From Chrysemys picta bellii (taxonomy: Eukaryota > Chordata > Testudines > Emydidae): a stretch of DNA of 64,000 nucleotides. Shown here in pieces: positions 1 through 10,712 of the stretch. Position 1 is the stretch's first letter. Each line of letters opens with the position of its first letter. Position numbers and translations under genes: made by a program. Below the pieces are notes generated by a model that worked only from the letters and a program-made list of their open reading frames with translations, had not been told where the DNA came from and ran no database searches. The DNA is taken from assembly GCF_011386835.1 (NCBI RefSeq), contig NC_088795.1, positions 100,562,434 to 100,626,433 on the forward strand, given 5' to 3'.

Positions 1-384
1 TGTGACATGGCTGAAATGCTGTCAGTGGTTTGGACTAGGCAATAATTTAGTTTCAGCTCAGTTTTTCTGAGAACAAAGGATGCTATCTGGCATTTGCTAT
101 TCATCACTTGAGTGAGACTAATATGGAATTCCAGTATTTAATTGTAAAAGGCTTGTATGAGAGTATATAAGGATCTATGTTGCATGCATGCATAAATCCA
201 GTGTACATTTTCTTGCGGGGGAGGGGGGGATGTTGTGGGAGAACCCTAATATTTAATTACATTCATTGCCTGTTGCTGAAAATGTCTCTTTCACACATGG
301 TAATACTCCTGTTCCTTTGTGCCATGCGACTGATTAGTAGTGTTCTGCATGTTAGCTAATATTCTGTATTTATTTTTATGAAAG
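1..384. other. Intergenic, nothing recognised
   Basis: AT-rich sequence without a recognisable gene or repeat. Confidence 0.5.
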
Positions 385-605
385 GCAGTGTGGCCCAGTG
401 GCTAGGTCATTGGATCAGGACCGAGGACACCCAGCTACCATTCCTAGCTTTGTCTCTAGCCTCCAGGGTGCCCCTGAGCAAATCAATTCATCTTGCTATG
501 CTTCCATTTCTCTGCCTGTGAAGTGGGGATAAAAATATCTACCATCTTTGTAAAGTACTTTGAGATTTACAGAGAAAAAGTGCTATGTAAGAGCTAAGTA
601 GAGCT
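385..605 (+). repeat. tRNA-derived SINE (turtle Pol III type), old copy
   Basis: The head resembles a tRNA (gtggcccagtggctag as A box, a degenerate B box near 435). The body has the typical cc-tctgcctgtgaagtgggg block. The tail has tttgtaaagtactttgag and ends in a gctatgtaagagcta motif, as in tRNA-Lys-type turtle SINEs. Several mismatches suggest age. Confidence 0.7.
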
Positions 606-2310
606 GGTTGTAAAATGGAATTTTACACAAAATGCCCACTACTCAAAATTTGTTTTTGTTCTGAACTAGAACAAAAAGCTGAAATTTCAAAATTCCTTAC
701 AGGCAGGAAATTCCAAAACATCTTGATTCAGAAACAGTAAAACATTACATTTTTGTAATGTCAAAACATATTATTAATGGATATTATATATTAACATTAG
801 AATACAATATAACAGTCAAAATGAAATGATAACATTGACTTTCCTTTTGAAAATGTCTCAAATAGACATATGCACACAAAAAGTTAATCTTAGACAAAAC
901 TGGACTTTCTGACAGAAAAGTGTTCCATCAAGAATCTTCTGGCTAGCTAGAGCTAACTTTTTTCTAAAATACAAATCTAGGGGATAAAATCAACGTGACA
1001 TGAATCATATGCACTGGTATGCTACCAGTGAGCCCATTTGTGTCCAAAATAGTCATGTGCAAGGCAAAAGTGACATAAGGCAGGCCATCTATTGTCCCTC
1101 TTTCCCCCATAAACAGCAGAACAAGTGAAATTGTTGGGGTCAAATTCTACTCGCACATATGTCAATGTAAATCCAGAATAATTCCTCTGATTTTTGAATC
1201 TATACTGATAGAGCTGGTACATGGAAATAGACGCAAACTGAGATAAAGGTGGTGGTTTCCCACACTTCCCATGCTTTGTATATGAAATCCACCAAATTGA
1301 CTGTACTGGCTCTGCAGTCAAGCATGCTAGAGAAAGAAGTGACTGTAACACCCACATATGACACATCATTCAGCATGCTTTCAATTTCATGTGGTTTAAT
1401 AAAGCCAAGGGAGAGGCTCTGGGTGTGGGTGACACACCTGCCTTGTTTTTGTTTTTAGAGGTTGGCTGCTCAGTGTTTTCCCTGAACAAGAACACCTTGT
1501 TCACAAGAGCTAGTCGCAGTCTGGGTGCAGATAAACCACAATATGAAGAGATGAATTCTTACACCAATGGAGGCTAGTGATGGACTTATTACTGATGATA
1601 ATGAAAAGGTTATTTTTTAATTGCTCATATTAAAACTGCTGTTTGACAGAGGGCTAGATTCTGATCTCAGTTACACCAGTGAGATTGAGATCAGACTATG
1701 AGCCAAGGTCTCCAAGGATCATGTAACTCTACTCTTTTAAAATAAGACCAACATCACTCTGAACACAAGCTTCTCCTGAGATTAACTTGTTCTTTAATCT
1801 TCAGGCACCCCAGTTCTACTATTTGAATTTGTTCCTTCCTTACTTAAGCAATACCCCTGTAGTGGTGGGTTTGCTTGTGCAAAGACTGCAGGGTTTAGCA
1901 TGATTATAACTTAAAGCATGCTTACACATTATAATTGCATGTCTTGTTTGAGATATAAAGACCTGAAATAGATGTATGTAACTATGACACTGTAGAACAG
2001 TGAGTAAGAGAGGATTCAGGACTGTTCTGTACTAGATAACTAAAGATAGCGCCACAGTTGCACAATACAGATGTGTTTATGGTACATGGTACTTACAGGG
2101 GACCTGCAAAGATTTCAGAAAGTATGAACTAACAGCAGGGTTATGAATGCGATGAAGGCTTCAAAACTGTCAAGGCACCAATAAATATCTTAGTTTATAA
2201 TTAGATATTTATTATCTTTACCAAAAAGTCCAGGTTTCCCATCAATAGGCATTTGTTACCTCACTGCATCGTGTCTCATTCTGGGATGTCACAAGTACCA
2301 CTCAGCCTTT
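606..2310. other. Intergenic with palindromic MITE remnants
   Basis: Mostly AT-rich unclassified sequence. At 1645-1705 gattctgatctcagttacac is followed by an inverted partner (gagatcagactatgagcc), a short hairpin MITE. A related fragment is at about 1135-1200. No gene seen. Confidence 0.5.
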
Positions 2311-2960
2311 CTTGGGGTGACCAGATGTCCCGATATTTAACCCTTTATCCCGTGTCAATGTATGATCAGGACGCCATTTGTCCCGATATTCAGGTAAGGA
2401 GGCGAGCGGGAGGGAAAAATTTCAGCCAAGCTACCCCCTCCTCGCCTCCTTCTCCTCTCCTCCAGTGCTTCCTGCTGCCTAACACCTGTTTGGCAGCACT
2501 TAGTGCTTTCCAGGAGTGAGGGGGGAAGAGCAGGGATGCAGCGCGCTCAGGGGAGGAGGTGGAGAGGAGGCAAGGCAGGGGCGGGGACTTGGGGAAAGGG
2601 GTGGAATGGGGGCGGAGCGAAGGCGGATGCTTGGGCGGGAAGAGGGCGGGGGTGGACGAACACCCACCCAGCAGAGGGAAAGTCGGTGCCATAGGGGTGA
2701 GTGGTAGGCGGGCAGGGGGGTGAAGAGGCGAGTGGCGGGCAGGGAGGGTGAAGAAGCGAGCGGGCGAGGTGAGGAGGTGAGCGGTGGGTGGGGGACTGAG
2801 GAGGGATGCAGCAAGCCAGCAGGGGGCTGGAGGATGAGGAAGGGTGCGGTGGGGGCTGAGCGGGGAGAGGGCAGGACCTGGGGCAGAGTGGGTTCGGAGC
2901 CTGGGAGGAGCGGGGGTGGACTGTGGGCGGGGCTGACAGCACCCCATTGTGTCACTACTC
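2311..2960. repeat. GC-rich interspersed repeat with hAT-like end
   Basis: Begins ggggtgaccagatgtcccga, the same end as the 123-bp hAT MITE at 34704. It continues into about 550 bases of purine-rich, CpG-containing sequence. Long proline/arginine-rich open frames here are composition artefacts. A related G-rich block occurs at 48420-48600 (shared gtggggactt and ggaatgggggc words). The right boundary is unclear. Confidence 0.5.
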
Positions 2961-3079
2961 TGATGATAGACTAGTGGTGGCCAGTGGTTAATGCAGCACC
3001 TTCTACTGTGAGAAAATCACTCATCACTTTGATTTAAAGAAAGGGTTGGCTTTGTTATCCATGCCATGATCAAACTGCA

Positions 3080-3480
3080 TATCAAAGCTCGCATAGCACA
3101 CAAACACACCCCCCCAGCACCGTCCCCGCAGCTCCCATTGGTCGAGAACTGGCCAATGGGAGCTGTAGGGGCACCGGGTGCGGGCAGCACACGGAGACAC
3201 ACTGTCCCCCTCCCTCCAGAGGCGCACAGAGATGACTGCTTCTTGGAACAGAATGGGGCCATGGTAGGCAGGCAGCCTGCCTGAGCCCAGCTGCCTGTGG
3301 TAAGCGCCTCCCGACTGGAGCGTGCACCTCGCACCCCAACCACCTGCCCCAGGTCAGAATCCCCTTCTGCACCCAAACTCCTTCCCAGAGCCCACACCCC
3401 TCACCCTCTCCTGCACCCCAACACTTTGCCCCAGCCTGGAGCCCCCTCCTGCACCCAATCTCCCTCCCAGAAAGAAACTA
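3080..3480. repeat. GC-rich repeat with a CCAAT-box palindrome and C-rich minisatellite-like tail
   Basis: 12-bp perfect inverted arms (agctcccattgg at 3130-3141 and ccaatgggagct at 3153-3164) put a CCAAT box on each strand, separated by 11 bp. From about 3330 to 3470 the phrase ctcctgcaccca with ccagagcc recurs irregularly. No coding function is supported. Confidence 0.4.
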
Positions 3481-3654
3481 ATATAACAGCTGTTCTAAGG
3501 TAAGAAGTAGGCTATTGTGAATTAACTTAACTATATTCTACATGTTTTAAGACTAAAATGTAATCACAGAATGGCTTTACGTTAATTAAAAGGCAAGTTT
3601 AGTATAGCATTAGTAGCCTCGATGCCACAATTGTGATCATTTTGTTTTAAATTA

Positions 3655-3717
3655 GGATAAAGGGCCCCACAAAATTTAATAGCCCAGGGCTCACAGGAGA
3701 GTTAATCCGGCCCTGCT
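3655..3717. repeat. Possible end of a hAT-type element
   Basis: The stretch ends gttaatccggccctg, which read in reverse (cagggccggatta) looks like a hAT terminal repeat. The other end was not found. Confidence 0.25.
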
Positions 3718-3842
3718 ACAATCAGTCTATTCCCTCTTTTGTTCCTGGCACACAGGTAACGTAAATATTAAGAGTATATCTGTATGGAGCTAGTACAGGT
3801 AGAAATGCCAAGGTATTTAGTTTTGACCTTTCCTACTATATA

Positions 3843-4031
3843 CACCTCTACCTCGATATAACGCCGTCCTCGGGAGCCAAAAAATCTTACCGTGTTATAG
3901 GTGAAACCGCGTTATATTGAACTTGCTTTGATCCACCGGAGTGCGCAGCCCCGCCCCCCCCGGAGCGCAGCTTTACCGCATTATATCTGAATTCGTGTTA
4001 TATCAGGTGGCGTTATATCGGGGTAGAGGTG
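3843..4031. mobile_element. TA-target MITE, copy 1 (189 bp)
   Basis: Terminal inverted repeats cacctctacctcgatataac and its reverse partner (gttatatcggggtagaggtg), with a flanking TA duplication at 3841-3842 and 4032-4033. Three more copies occur at 46081, 47702 and 61747. The TA target suggests a Tc1/mariner-type transposase in trans. No coding capacity. Confidence 0.85.
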
Positions 4032-4074
4032 TATCTATATTGAAGCATTCCAAACACAGAATATGAAGTGAAGT

Positions 4075-4290
4075 CAGTGGTTAGGATGCTAGCATGGGAT
4101 GCAGGAGACCTGAGTTCAAGTCCTAGTTCTGTCTTGAACTACCTGTCTGACCATCAGTAAGTGATTTAGTCTTTCTGTACTTCATTTCCTCCTCTGTAAA
4201 ATGGGGATAATAGTACCTTCTTACAACATCCCTGTGAAGTAGGGATCAAGGCACCAAAGATTTTGAGGTTCTCAGATACTATAGTAATAC
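4075..4290 (+). repeat. tRNA-derived SINE, old copy
   Basis: A-box-like gtggttaggatgctagc, a B box at gagttcaagtcc, then the body with cctctgtaaaatggggataa. The 3' tail is degenerate. Confidence 0.7.
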
Positions 4291-4470
4291 CTGAGATAAG
4301 TAGTATAATTGTATAAGGTATTATACTAGTCTTTCCCAAAGGTTCTCCCCACCCCAGTAGTTGCTCATGTGTTAGGATTCTCTTGAAACTTATCAGCGCT
4401 GGTCAAATTTTCTATAAAAAAATCTTTTCAACAAAAAATGTTTATTAAATGGAAATTGTCACAAAAAATA

Positions 4471-4588
<118 letters not shown>

Positions 4589-4669
4589 AATGGGGAAAAA
4601 ATGACTTCCTGTCCAGCTCTTCTCATAACTACCACCACTTTAGGAGTTTGTTTCTTGGCCAGGGATAAC

Positions 4670-4682
4670 ATCTTTAAACACA
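4670..4682. repeat. Left target-site duplication of the PLE
   Basis: The 13-bp word atctttaaacaca is repeated exactly at 8616-8628, just outside the element. Confidence 0.9.
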
Positions 4683-4718
4683 GGTTTCAGAGTAGCAGCC
4701 GTGTTAGTCTGTATCCGC

Positions 4719-4916
4719 AAAAAGAAGAACAGGAGGACTTGTGGCACCTTAGAGACTAACAAATTTATTAGAGCATAAGCTTTCGTGGACTACAGCCCAC
4801 TTCTTCGGATGCATATAGAATGGAACATATATTGAGGAGATATATATACACACATACAGAGAGCATAAACAGGTGGGAGTTGTCTTACCACCTCTGAGAG
4901 GCCAATTAATTAAGAG

Positions 4917-4948
<32 letters not shown>

Positions 4949-5762
4949 TTTGAAGTGATAATCAAGCTAGCCGAGTACAGACAGACAGTTAGATAACAAG
5001 TGTGAGAATACTTACAAGGGGAGATAGATTTAATGTTTGTAATGGCTCAACCATTCCCAGTCCTTATTTAAACCGGAGTTGATTGTGTCTAGTTTGCATA
5101 TCAATTCTAGCTCAGCAGTTTCTCGTTGGAGTCTGTTTTTGAAGTTTTTCTGTTGTAATATAGCCACCCGCAGGTCTGTCACTGAATGACCAGACAGGTT
5201 AAAGTGTTCTCCCCACTGGTTTTTTGAGTATTTTGATTCCTGATGTCAGATTTGTGTCCATTAATTCTTTTGCGTAGAGACTGTCCGGTTTGGCCAATGT
5301 ACATGGCAGAGGGGCATTGCTGGCACATGATGGCATATATCACATTGGTAGATGTGCAGGGTGAACGAGCCCCTGATGGTATGGCTGATGTGATTAGGTC
5401 CTATGATGATGTCACTGGAATAGATATGTGGACAGAGTTGACATCGGGGTTTGTTACAAGGATAGGTTCCTGGGTTAGTGGTTTTGTTCAGTGATGTGTG
5501 GTTGCTGGTGAGTATTTGCTTTAGGTTGGGGGGTTGTCTGTAAGCGAGGACAGGTCTGTCTCCCAAGATCTGTGAGAGTAAAGGATCATCTTTCAGGATA
5601 GGTTGTAGATCTCTGATGATGCGCTGGAGAGGTTTTAGTTGGGGGCTGAAGGTGACAGCTAGTGGTGTTCTGTTATTTTCTTTGTTGGGCCTGTCTTGTA
5701 GGAGGTGACTTCTGGGTACTCGTCTGGCTCTGTCAATCTGTTTTTTCACTTCAGCAGGTGGG
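4719..5762 (-). repeat. Left arm: inverted copy of the PLE 3' kilobase
   Basis: Read on the minus strand it repeats the end of the PLE ORF (from PPAEVKKQIDRARR onwards) and the 3' untranslated tail. One extra C (in the run at about 5360, gcagggtgaac versus the right arm) shifts the frame after GSFT, so its GIY-YIG portion is not readable in frame. It is otherwise nearly identical to 7575-8615. Confidence 0.93.
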
Positions 5763-5765
5763 CAG

Positions 5766-8304
5766 ATGGACATCATACCAAAAGGACTAAAGGTAAAAAA
5801 TCCATTACAATCTACATATCACACAGACTATGCTGAGAGACTGTGTCACACACTCTCAAAGAAACTGCGAAATCACCTGATCAGCATCCTATACAGCAAA
5901 CAGGGAAAGATTAAGAATGAGCTCTCAGAACTGGATACTCTCATAAGAAACCAACCTTCCACACAAACTTCCTCATGGATAGACTTTACAAAAACTAGAC
6001 AAGCCATTTACAAGACAAACTTTGCCTCTCTACAAAGGAAAAAGGACACTAAACTATCTAAACTGCTACATGCCACAAGCAGCCACAACAGTAGTTCCCT
6101 TAACCCACCCAGCAATATTGTTAATCTTTCCAGCTATACTCTTAGCCCAGCAGAAGAGTCTGTCCTATCTCGGGGCCTCTCCTTTTGTCCCTCCAGACCC
6201 ATGAATATGATACAGTTCTGCGGTGACCTAGAATCCTACTTTCGACGTCTCCGACTCAAAGAATATTTCCAACATACCTCTGAACAACATACTAACCCAC
6301 AGAATCCTCCCTACCAGCACTACAAAAAAAAGGATTCTGCGTGGACTCCTCCGGACGGTCGAAACAACAGACTGGATTTCTACATAGAGTGCTTCCGTCG
6401 ACGTGCAAAGGCTGAAATTGTGGAAAAGCAACATCACTTGCCACATAACCTCAGCCATGCAGAACACAACGCCATCTACAGCCTCAGAAACAACCCTGAC
6501 ATCATAATCAAAAAGGCTGACAAAGGAGGTGCTGTCGTCATCATGAATAAATTGGAATATGACCAGGAGGCTGCTAGACAGCTCTCTAACACCACATTCT
6601 ACAGGCCATTATCCTCTGATCCCACTGAGGATTACCTAAAGAAACTACACCATCTGCTAAAAAAACTCCCTGACAAAGCACAGGAACAAATCTGTACAGA
6701 CACATGCCTAGAACCCCGACCAGGGGTATTCTATTTGCTACCCAAGATCCATAAACCTGGATATCCTGGACGCCCCATCATCTCAGGCATTGGCACCCTA
6801 ACATCAGGTTTGTCTGGTTATGTAGACTCTCTCCTCAGACCCTACGCTACCAGCACTCCCAGCTATCTTCGAGACACCCACTGAATTCCTGAGGAAACTA
6901 CAATCCATCGGTGATCTTCCAGAAAACACCATCCTGGCCACTATGGACGTAGAAGCCCTCTACACCAATATTCCACACAAAGATGGACTACAAGCTATCA
7001 GGAACAGTATCCCTGATAATGTCACAGCTAACCTGGTGGCTGAACTTTGTGATTTTGTCCTCACCCACAACTATTTCACATTTGGGGACAATATATACCT
7101 TCAAGTCAGCGGCACTGCTATGGGTACCCGCATGGCCCCACAATATGCCAACATTTTTATGGCTGACTTAGAACAACGCTTCCTTAGCTCTCGTCCCCTA
7201 ACGCCCCTACTCTACTTGCGCTACATTGATGACATCTTCATCATCTGGACCCATGGAAAAGAAGCCCTTGAGGAATTTCACCATGATTTCAATAATTTCC
7301 ATCCCACCATCAACCTCAGCCTAGATCAATCCACACAAGCGGTCCATTTCCTGGACACTACTGTGCTAATAAGCGATGGTCACATAAATACCACCCTATA
7401 CCGGAAACCTACTGACCGCTACACTTACCTACATGCCTCCAGCTTCCATCCAGGACACACCACACGATCCATTGTCTACAGCCAAGCTCTAAGATATAAC
7501 CGCATTTGCTCCAATCCCTCGGATAGAGACAAGCACCTACAAGATCTCTATCAAGCATTCTTAAAACTACAATACCCACCTGCTGAAGTGAAAAAACAGA
7601 TTGACAGAGCCAGACGAGTACCCAGAAGTCACCTCCTACAAGACAGGCCCAACAAAGAAAATAACAGAACACCACTAGCTGTCACCTTCAGCCCCCAACT
7701 AAAACCTCTCCAGCGCATCATCAGAGATCTACAACCTATCCTGAAAGATGATCCTTTACTCTCACAGATCTTGGGAGACAGACCTGTCCTCGCTTACAGA
7801 CAACCCCCCAACCTAAAGCAAATACTCACCAGCAACCACACATCACTGAACAAAACCACTAACCCAGGAACCTATCCTTGTAACAAACCCCGATGTCAAC
7901 TCTGTCCACATATCTATTCCAGTGACATCATCATAGGACCTAATCACATCAGCCATACCATCAGGGGCTCGTTCACCTGCACATCTACCAATGTGATATA
8001 TGCCATCATGTGCCAGCAATGCCCCTCTGCCATGTACATTGGCCAAACCGGACAGTCTCTACGCAAAAGAATTAATGGACACAAATCTGACATCAGGAAT
8101 CAAAATACTCAAAAACCAGTGGGAGAACACTTTAACCTGTCTGGTCATTCAGTGACAGACCTGCGGGTGGCTATATTACAACAGAAAAACTTCAAAAACA
8201 GACTCCAACGAGAAACTGCTGAGCTAGAATTGATATGCAAACTAGACACAATCAACTCCGGTTTAAATAAGGACTGGGAATGGTTGAGCCATTACAAACA
8301 TTAA
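5766..8304 (+). pseudogene. PLE reverse transcriptase / GIY-YIG endonuclease, one frameshift
   Basis: Two abutting open frames. The first (5766-6884) holds the N-terminal part with KKADKGGAVVIMNK and LLPKIHKPGYPGRPII. The second (6943-8304, 453 residues from its first Met) holds motif A (MDVEALYTNIP), motif B (GTAMGTRMAP, residues 57-66), the catalytic YIDDIF (residues 94-99), a Cys cluster (C313, C318, C321), and GIY-YIG (VIY at 351, YIG at 365, Arg 374/376). The break is one surplus C in the run near 6876-6879, which turns Thr-Thr-Glu into Thr-His-stop. All catalytic motifs are present. The true start is uncertain because the inverted arm abuts the first ATG. It copies and inserts the element and has no host role. 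Confidence 0.92.
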
Positions 8305-8385
8305 ATCTATCTCCCCTTGTAAGTATTCTCACACTTGTTATCTAACTGTCTGTCTGTACTCGGCTAGCTTGATTATCACTTCAAA

Positions 8386-8417
<32 letters not shown>

Positions 8418-8615
8418 CTCTTAATTAATTGGCCTCTCAGAGGTGGTAAGACAACTCCCACCTGTTTATGCTCTCTGTATGTGTGTATATATATCTCCTC
8501 AATATATGTTCCATTCTATATGCATCCGAAGAAGTGGGCTGTAGTCCACGAAAGCTTATGCTCTAATAAATTTGTTAGTCTCTAAGGTGCCACAAGTCCT
8601 CCTGTTCTTCTTTTT
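7575..8615 (+). repeat. Right arm: 3' kilobase of the PLE
   Basis: Covers the last 240 or so codons of the PLE ORF, the 3' UTR with a run of 30 T (8388-8417) and the conserved tail with gaaagcttatgctc. It pairs with the left arm across a 1.8-kb loop. Confidence 0.93.
8526..8563 (+). ncRNA. Hammerhead-ribozyme-like motif in the PLE tail
   Basis: The order is ccgaaga, one A, stem II gtggg/tccac with loop ctgtag, then gaaa, then a minimal helix III (gc-ttat-gc closed by A-U), then uc at the expected cleavage position. Differences from the canonical core: C instead of U at position 4, one extra A before stem II, and no clear helix I. PLE hammerheads with a tiny helix III are known from the literature. 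Activity here is unproven. Confidence 0.5.
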
Positions 8616-8628
8616 ATCTTTAAACACA
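8616..8628. repeat. Right target-site duplication of the PLE
   Basis: Same 13 bp (atctttaaacaca) as at 4670-4682. Confidence 0.9.
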
Positions 8629-10712
8629 AGTTGTCTGAAACAACATCGCCATCTAGTGGAGAACTCGATTCACTGTTAAAGAGTATTCCTTAAATAAACA
8701 ACGAGATACTGTCCCCATCTAAGACGTTCCTCCATCCAAATCTCTCAAAGATGTACAAACAGTGAGTATATCCCTAGTTTGCAATGGGAAAACTAAAGCA
8801 CAGAAAAGTTAAGTGACTTGCCCAAAGTCACAAAGATATTCCAATCCAAAATATGAATCCAAGTGCCAAGATTTTCAGAAATGCATGCATGATGTTACGC
8901 TCCTAATGCCACATTTAACTACTTAAAGGGGTTAGTAGAAGCTGCTGGGAGCTCAGCACTTTTGAAAACGTTTAGCTGCCTATATGTGGCCTTAAGAGCC
9001 TATCTTTAGATACCCATTTTGAAACTCAAGGCCTATTCACCACTTTAAGAACATAAGGGTCTTTGATTTGTCCTGTAGTTCAGGTCTTTATAGAAAACTC
9101 TTTAACAGTGAATAAGAGCCTATAAATATCATTTGTAACTCCATATTTATAACCTTTTCAAAAGGAAAGCATTTAGATGTTTACTCCACCACATTTTCTT
9201 TTTCTGAAAGAAAAAAAAAAAAGACAATTCAGCTGACTTCTAAATACATATCAAATTTGGAGACTAAGTCAATCAGTAAAGGATTTTTTTTTTTTAGCAA
9301 TGCTTTAAGTGGAAATCAGAACACAGCCTTAACTAGGGAGTTGCTCCTGATGCCTCAATAATTGGGCATGACCAACCCCCTTGTTGTCCTTTAAAAATTA
9401 TTTTTCCATTTATAGGAAGGTTGGTACCAGTGAGGATGAAGACTGTAGTGGTTTCAACTGATGTAACATCTGTTACAGTTGATTGGTCTATTAACAAAGT
9501 AGTGCTAGCTACAGGAGTTTCAGTTCCTTCTCCTTCACCCTGCCCTATCTACATTTTCCTCATTAACATATGCCTTGTTTACCAGTTCTCTATAAAACAT
9601 TTTTTCAGGGCCAGTTGATTTCTTGGTACTGGCATAGGAAGCTATGGTTTGTTTGGGGTCAGTTGGGAAATTCAGAACAATCAGGAACCTTCAAATTGCG
9701 CAAAAGTTACCTATTTAACAGTGATCTTATTTTTGTTACCCATGTCCTCCCATCCCTCCTTTTGTCCGTCATACTCTTGTTGCATCTTTTCTCAAATGAG
9801 ATTGTAAGCTCTTTGGAGCAGTGTATGGGGTCAGAATCCATCCCTATAGATTGGATAGATTTGCTCTAGTTCAACCAGAAATTATGGACTTGATGAAAGA
9901 ATTACTGGCTGGGGTTTTATGGCCTGTGTTATGCAGGAAGTCAGACTATGTCATAATGGTTCCTTATGGCCTTAAAACCTATGAATTTAGCAAGAAAACA
10001 GTATTAAACAGAGAAAAATACCCCTCTCTGTGAACAATTTACCATTTTGTGAGGCATTCAGATGTCAGTGACAGATTTGGTACTTGGTGCAAGAGAGAGT
10101 GTGGATGGTGGAAGGGCATGTCAGGTAGTTATGGCTCCCTGATTCTCAGGGCCAGTGTGCATTAGCTCCATCAACAGAGCAGCCCCGCAACTGCTCTAAG
10201 TTAAGCCACAGGGGTAGGTTCCATTAAAGGTGTACTTCCTATGCCAGTAGAGGTTAGGCATAGAAGAGCTCTGGGCTGATACATCTCTTCTCTCCACTCT
10301 TTTCTTCCACCAATGCAGCTCTATGCTGGGAGGGTGCAGAGTGGGAGCAGGGTGATAGCACAGGACCGAGTAGTGGCACAGTTACACCAGTAGGGAGCTC
10401 TCATCTCAGAGGGGGAGTCTCTGCTGGCCATTCGTGTCTCTGCTGTGCCCGAGTGATACAAAGTGTAAATTACATTTAACCTGCACCACACTGAGTAGAA
10501 CTAAGTGCCTCTCATACCTACTTCGGTCAGAGAAAAACTGCTTATCTGCTTTGGAGAATCATAGGCCTAGGTCTAAACTTTAGGGGGAATAAATGCACGA
10601 GGGGAAAAAAAAGCTGCTCTCTCCCTCCCCCCTTCCCCCCCGGCAGACTGCCCATCTAATATGGAAAAAAGTAAGGGCCAGATCATGCCCCTGTTGAAAT
10701 TAATTATAAAAC
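8629..10712. other. Intergenic with small SINE/MIR-like remnants
   Basis: 8785-8835 (aagttaagtgacttgcccaa) resembles a SINE core in forward orientation. 9796-9830 (gagattgtaagctctttgga) resembles the 3' part of a MIR/CORE SINE. Poly-A and poly-T runs occur near 9210 and 9285. No gene is supported. Confidence 0.45.

Larger units (their letters stand above)
4683..8615 (+). mobile_element. Penelope-like retroelement, near full length, with inverted 1-kb arms
   Basis: A 3.93-kb insertion flanked by a perfect 13-bp duplication. The coding region reads left to right and encodes a reverse transcriptase followed by a Cys motif and a C-terminal GIY-YIG endonuclease, the diagnostic PLE architecture. 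The left 1.04 kb (4719-5762) is the reverse complement of the right 1.04 kb (7575-8615), and both arms carry an internal 30-base A/T run. The left end has about 36 extra bases (4683-4718) not present at the right end. PLE copies flanked by direct or inverted terminal duplications (pLTRs) are known. The arms are almost identical, so the insertion looks recent. Confidence 0.93.

Noticed and set aside
2390..2955. Long proline/serine-rich open frames on the minus strand and glycine/arginine-rich ones on the plus strand
   Set aside because: They overlap in several frames of a G-rich repeat, have low complexity and no domain or splice context; composition artefacts.
5261..5776. 171-residue open frame on the minus strand
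   Set aside because: It is the inverted left arm of the PLE, a partial and frameshifted copy of the downstream ORF, not a separate gene.
7409..7675. 88-residue open frame opposite to the PLE ORF
   Set aside because: Antisense shadow of the reverse-transcriptase frame.
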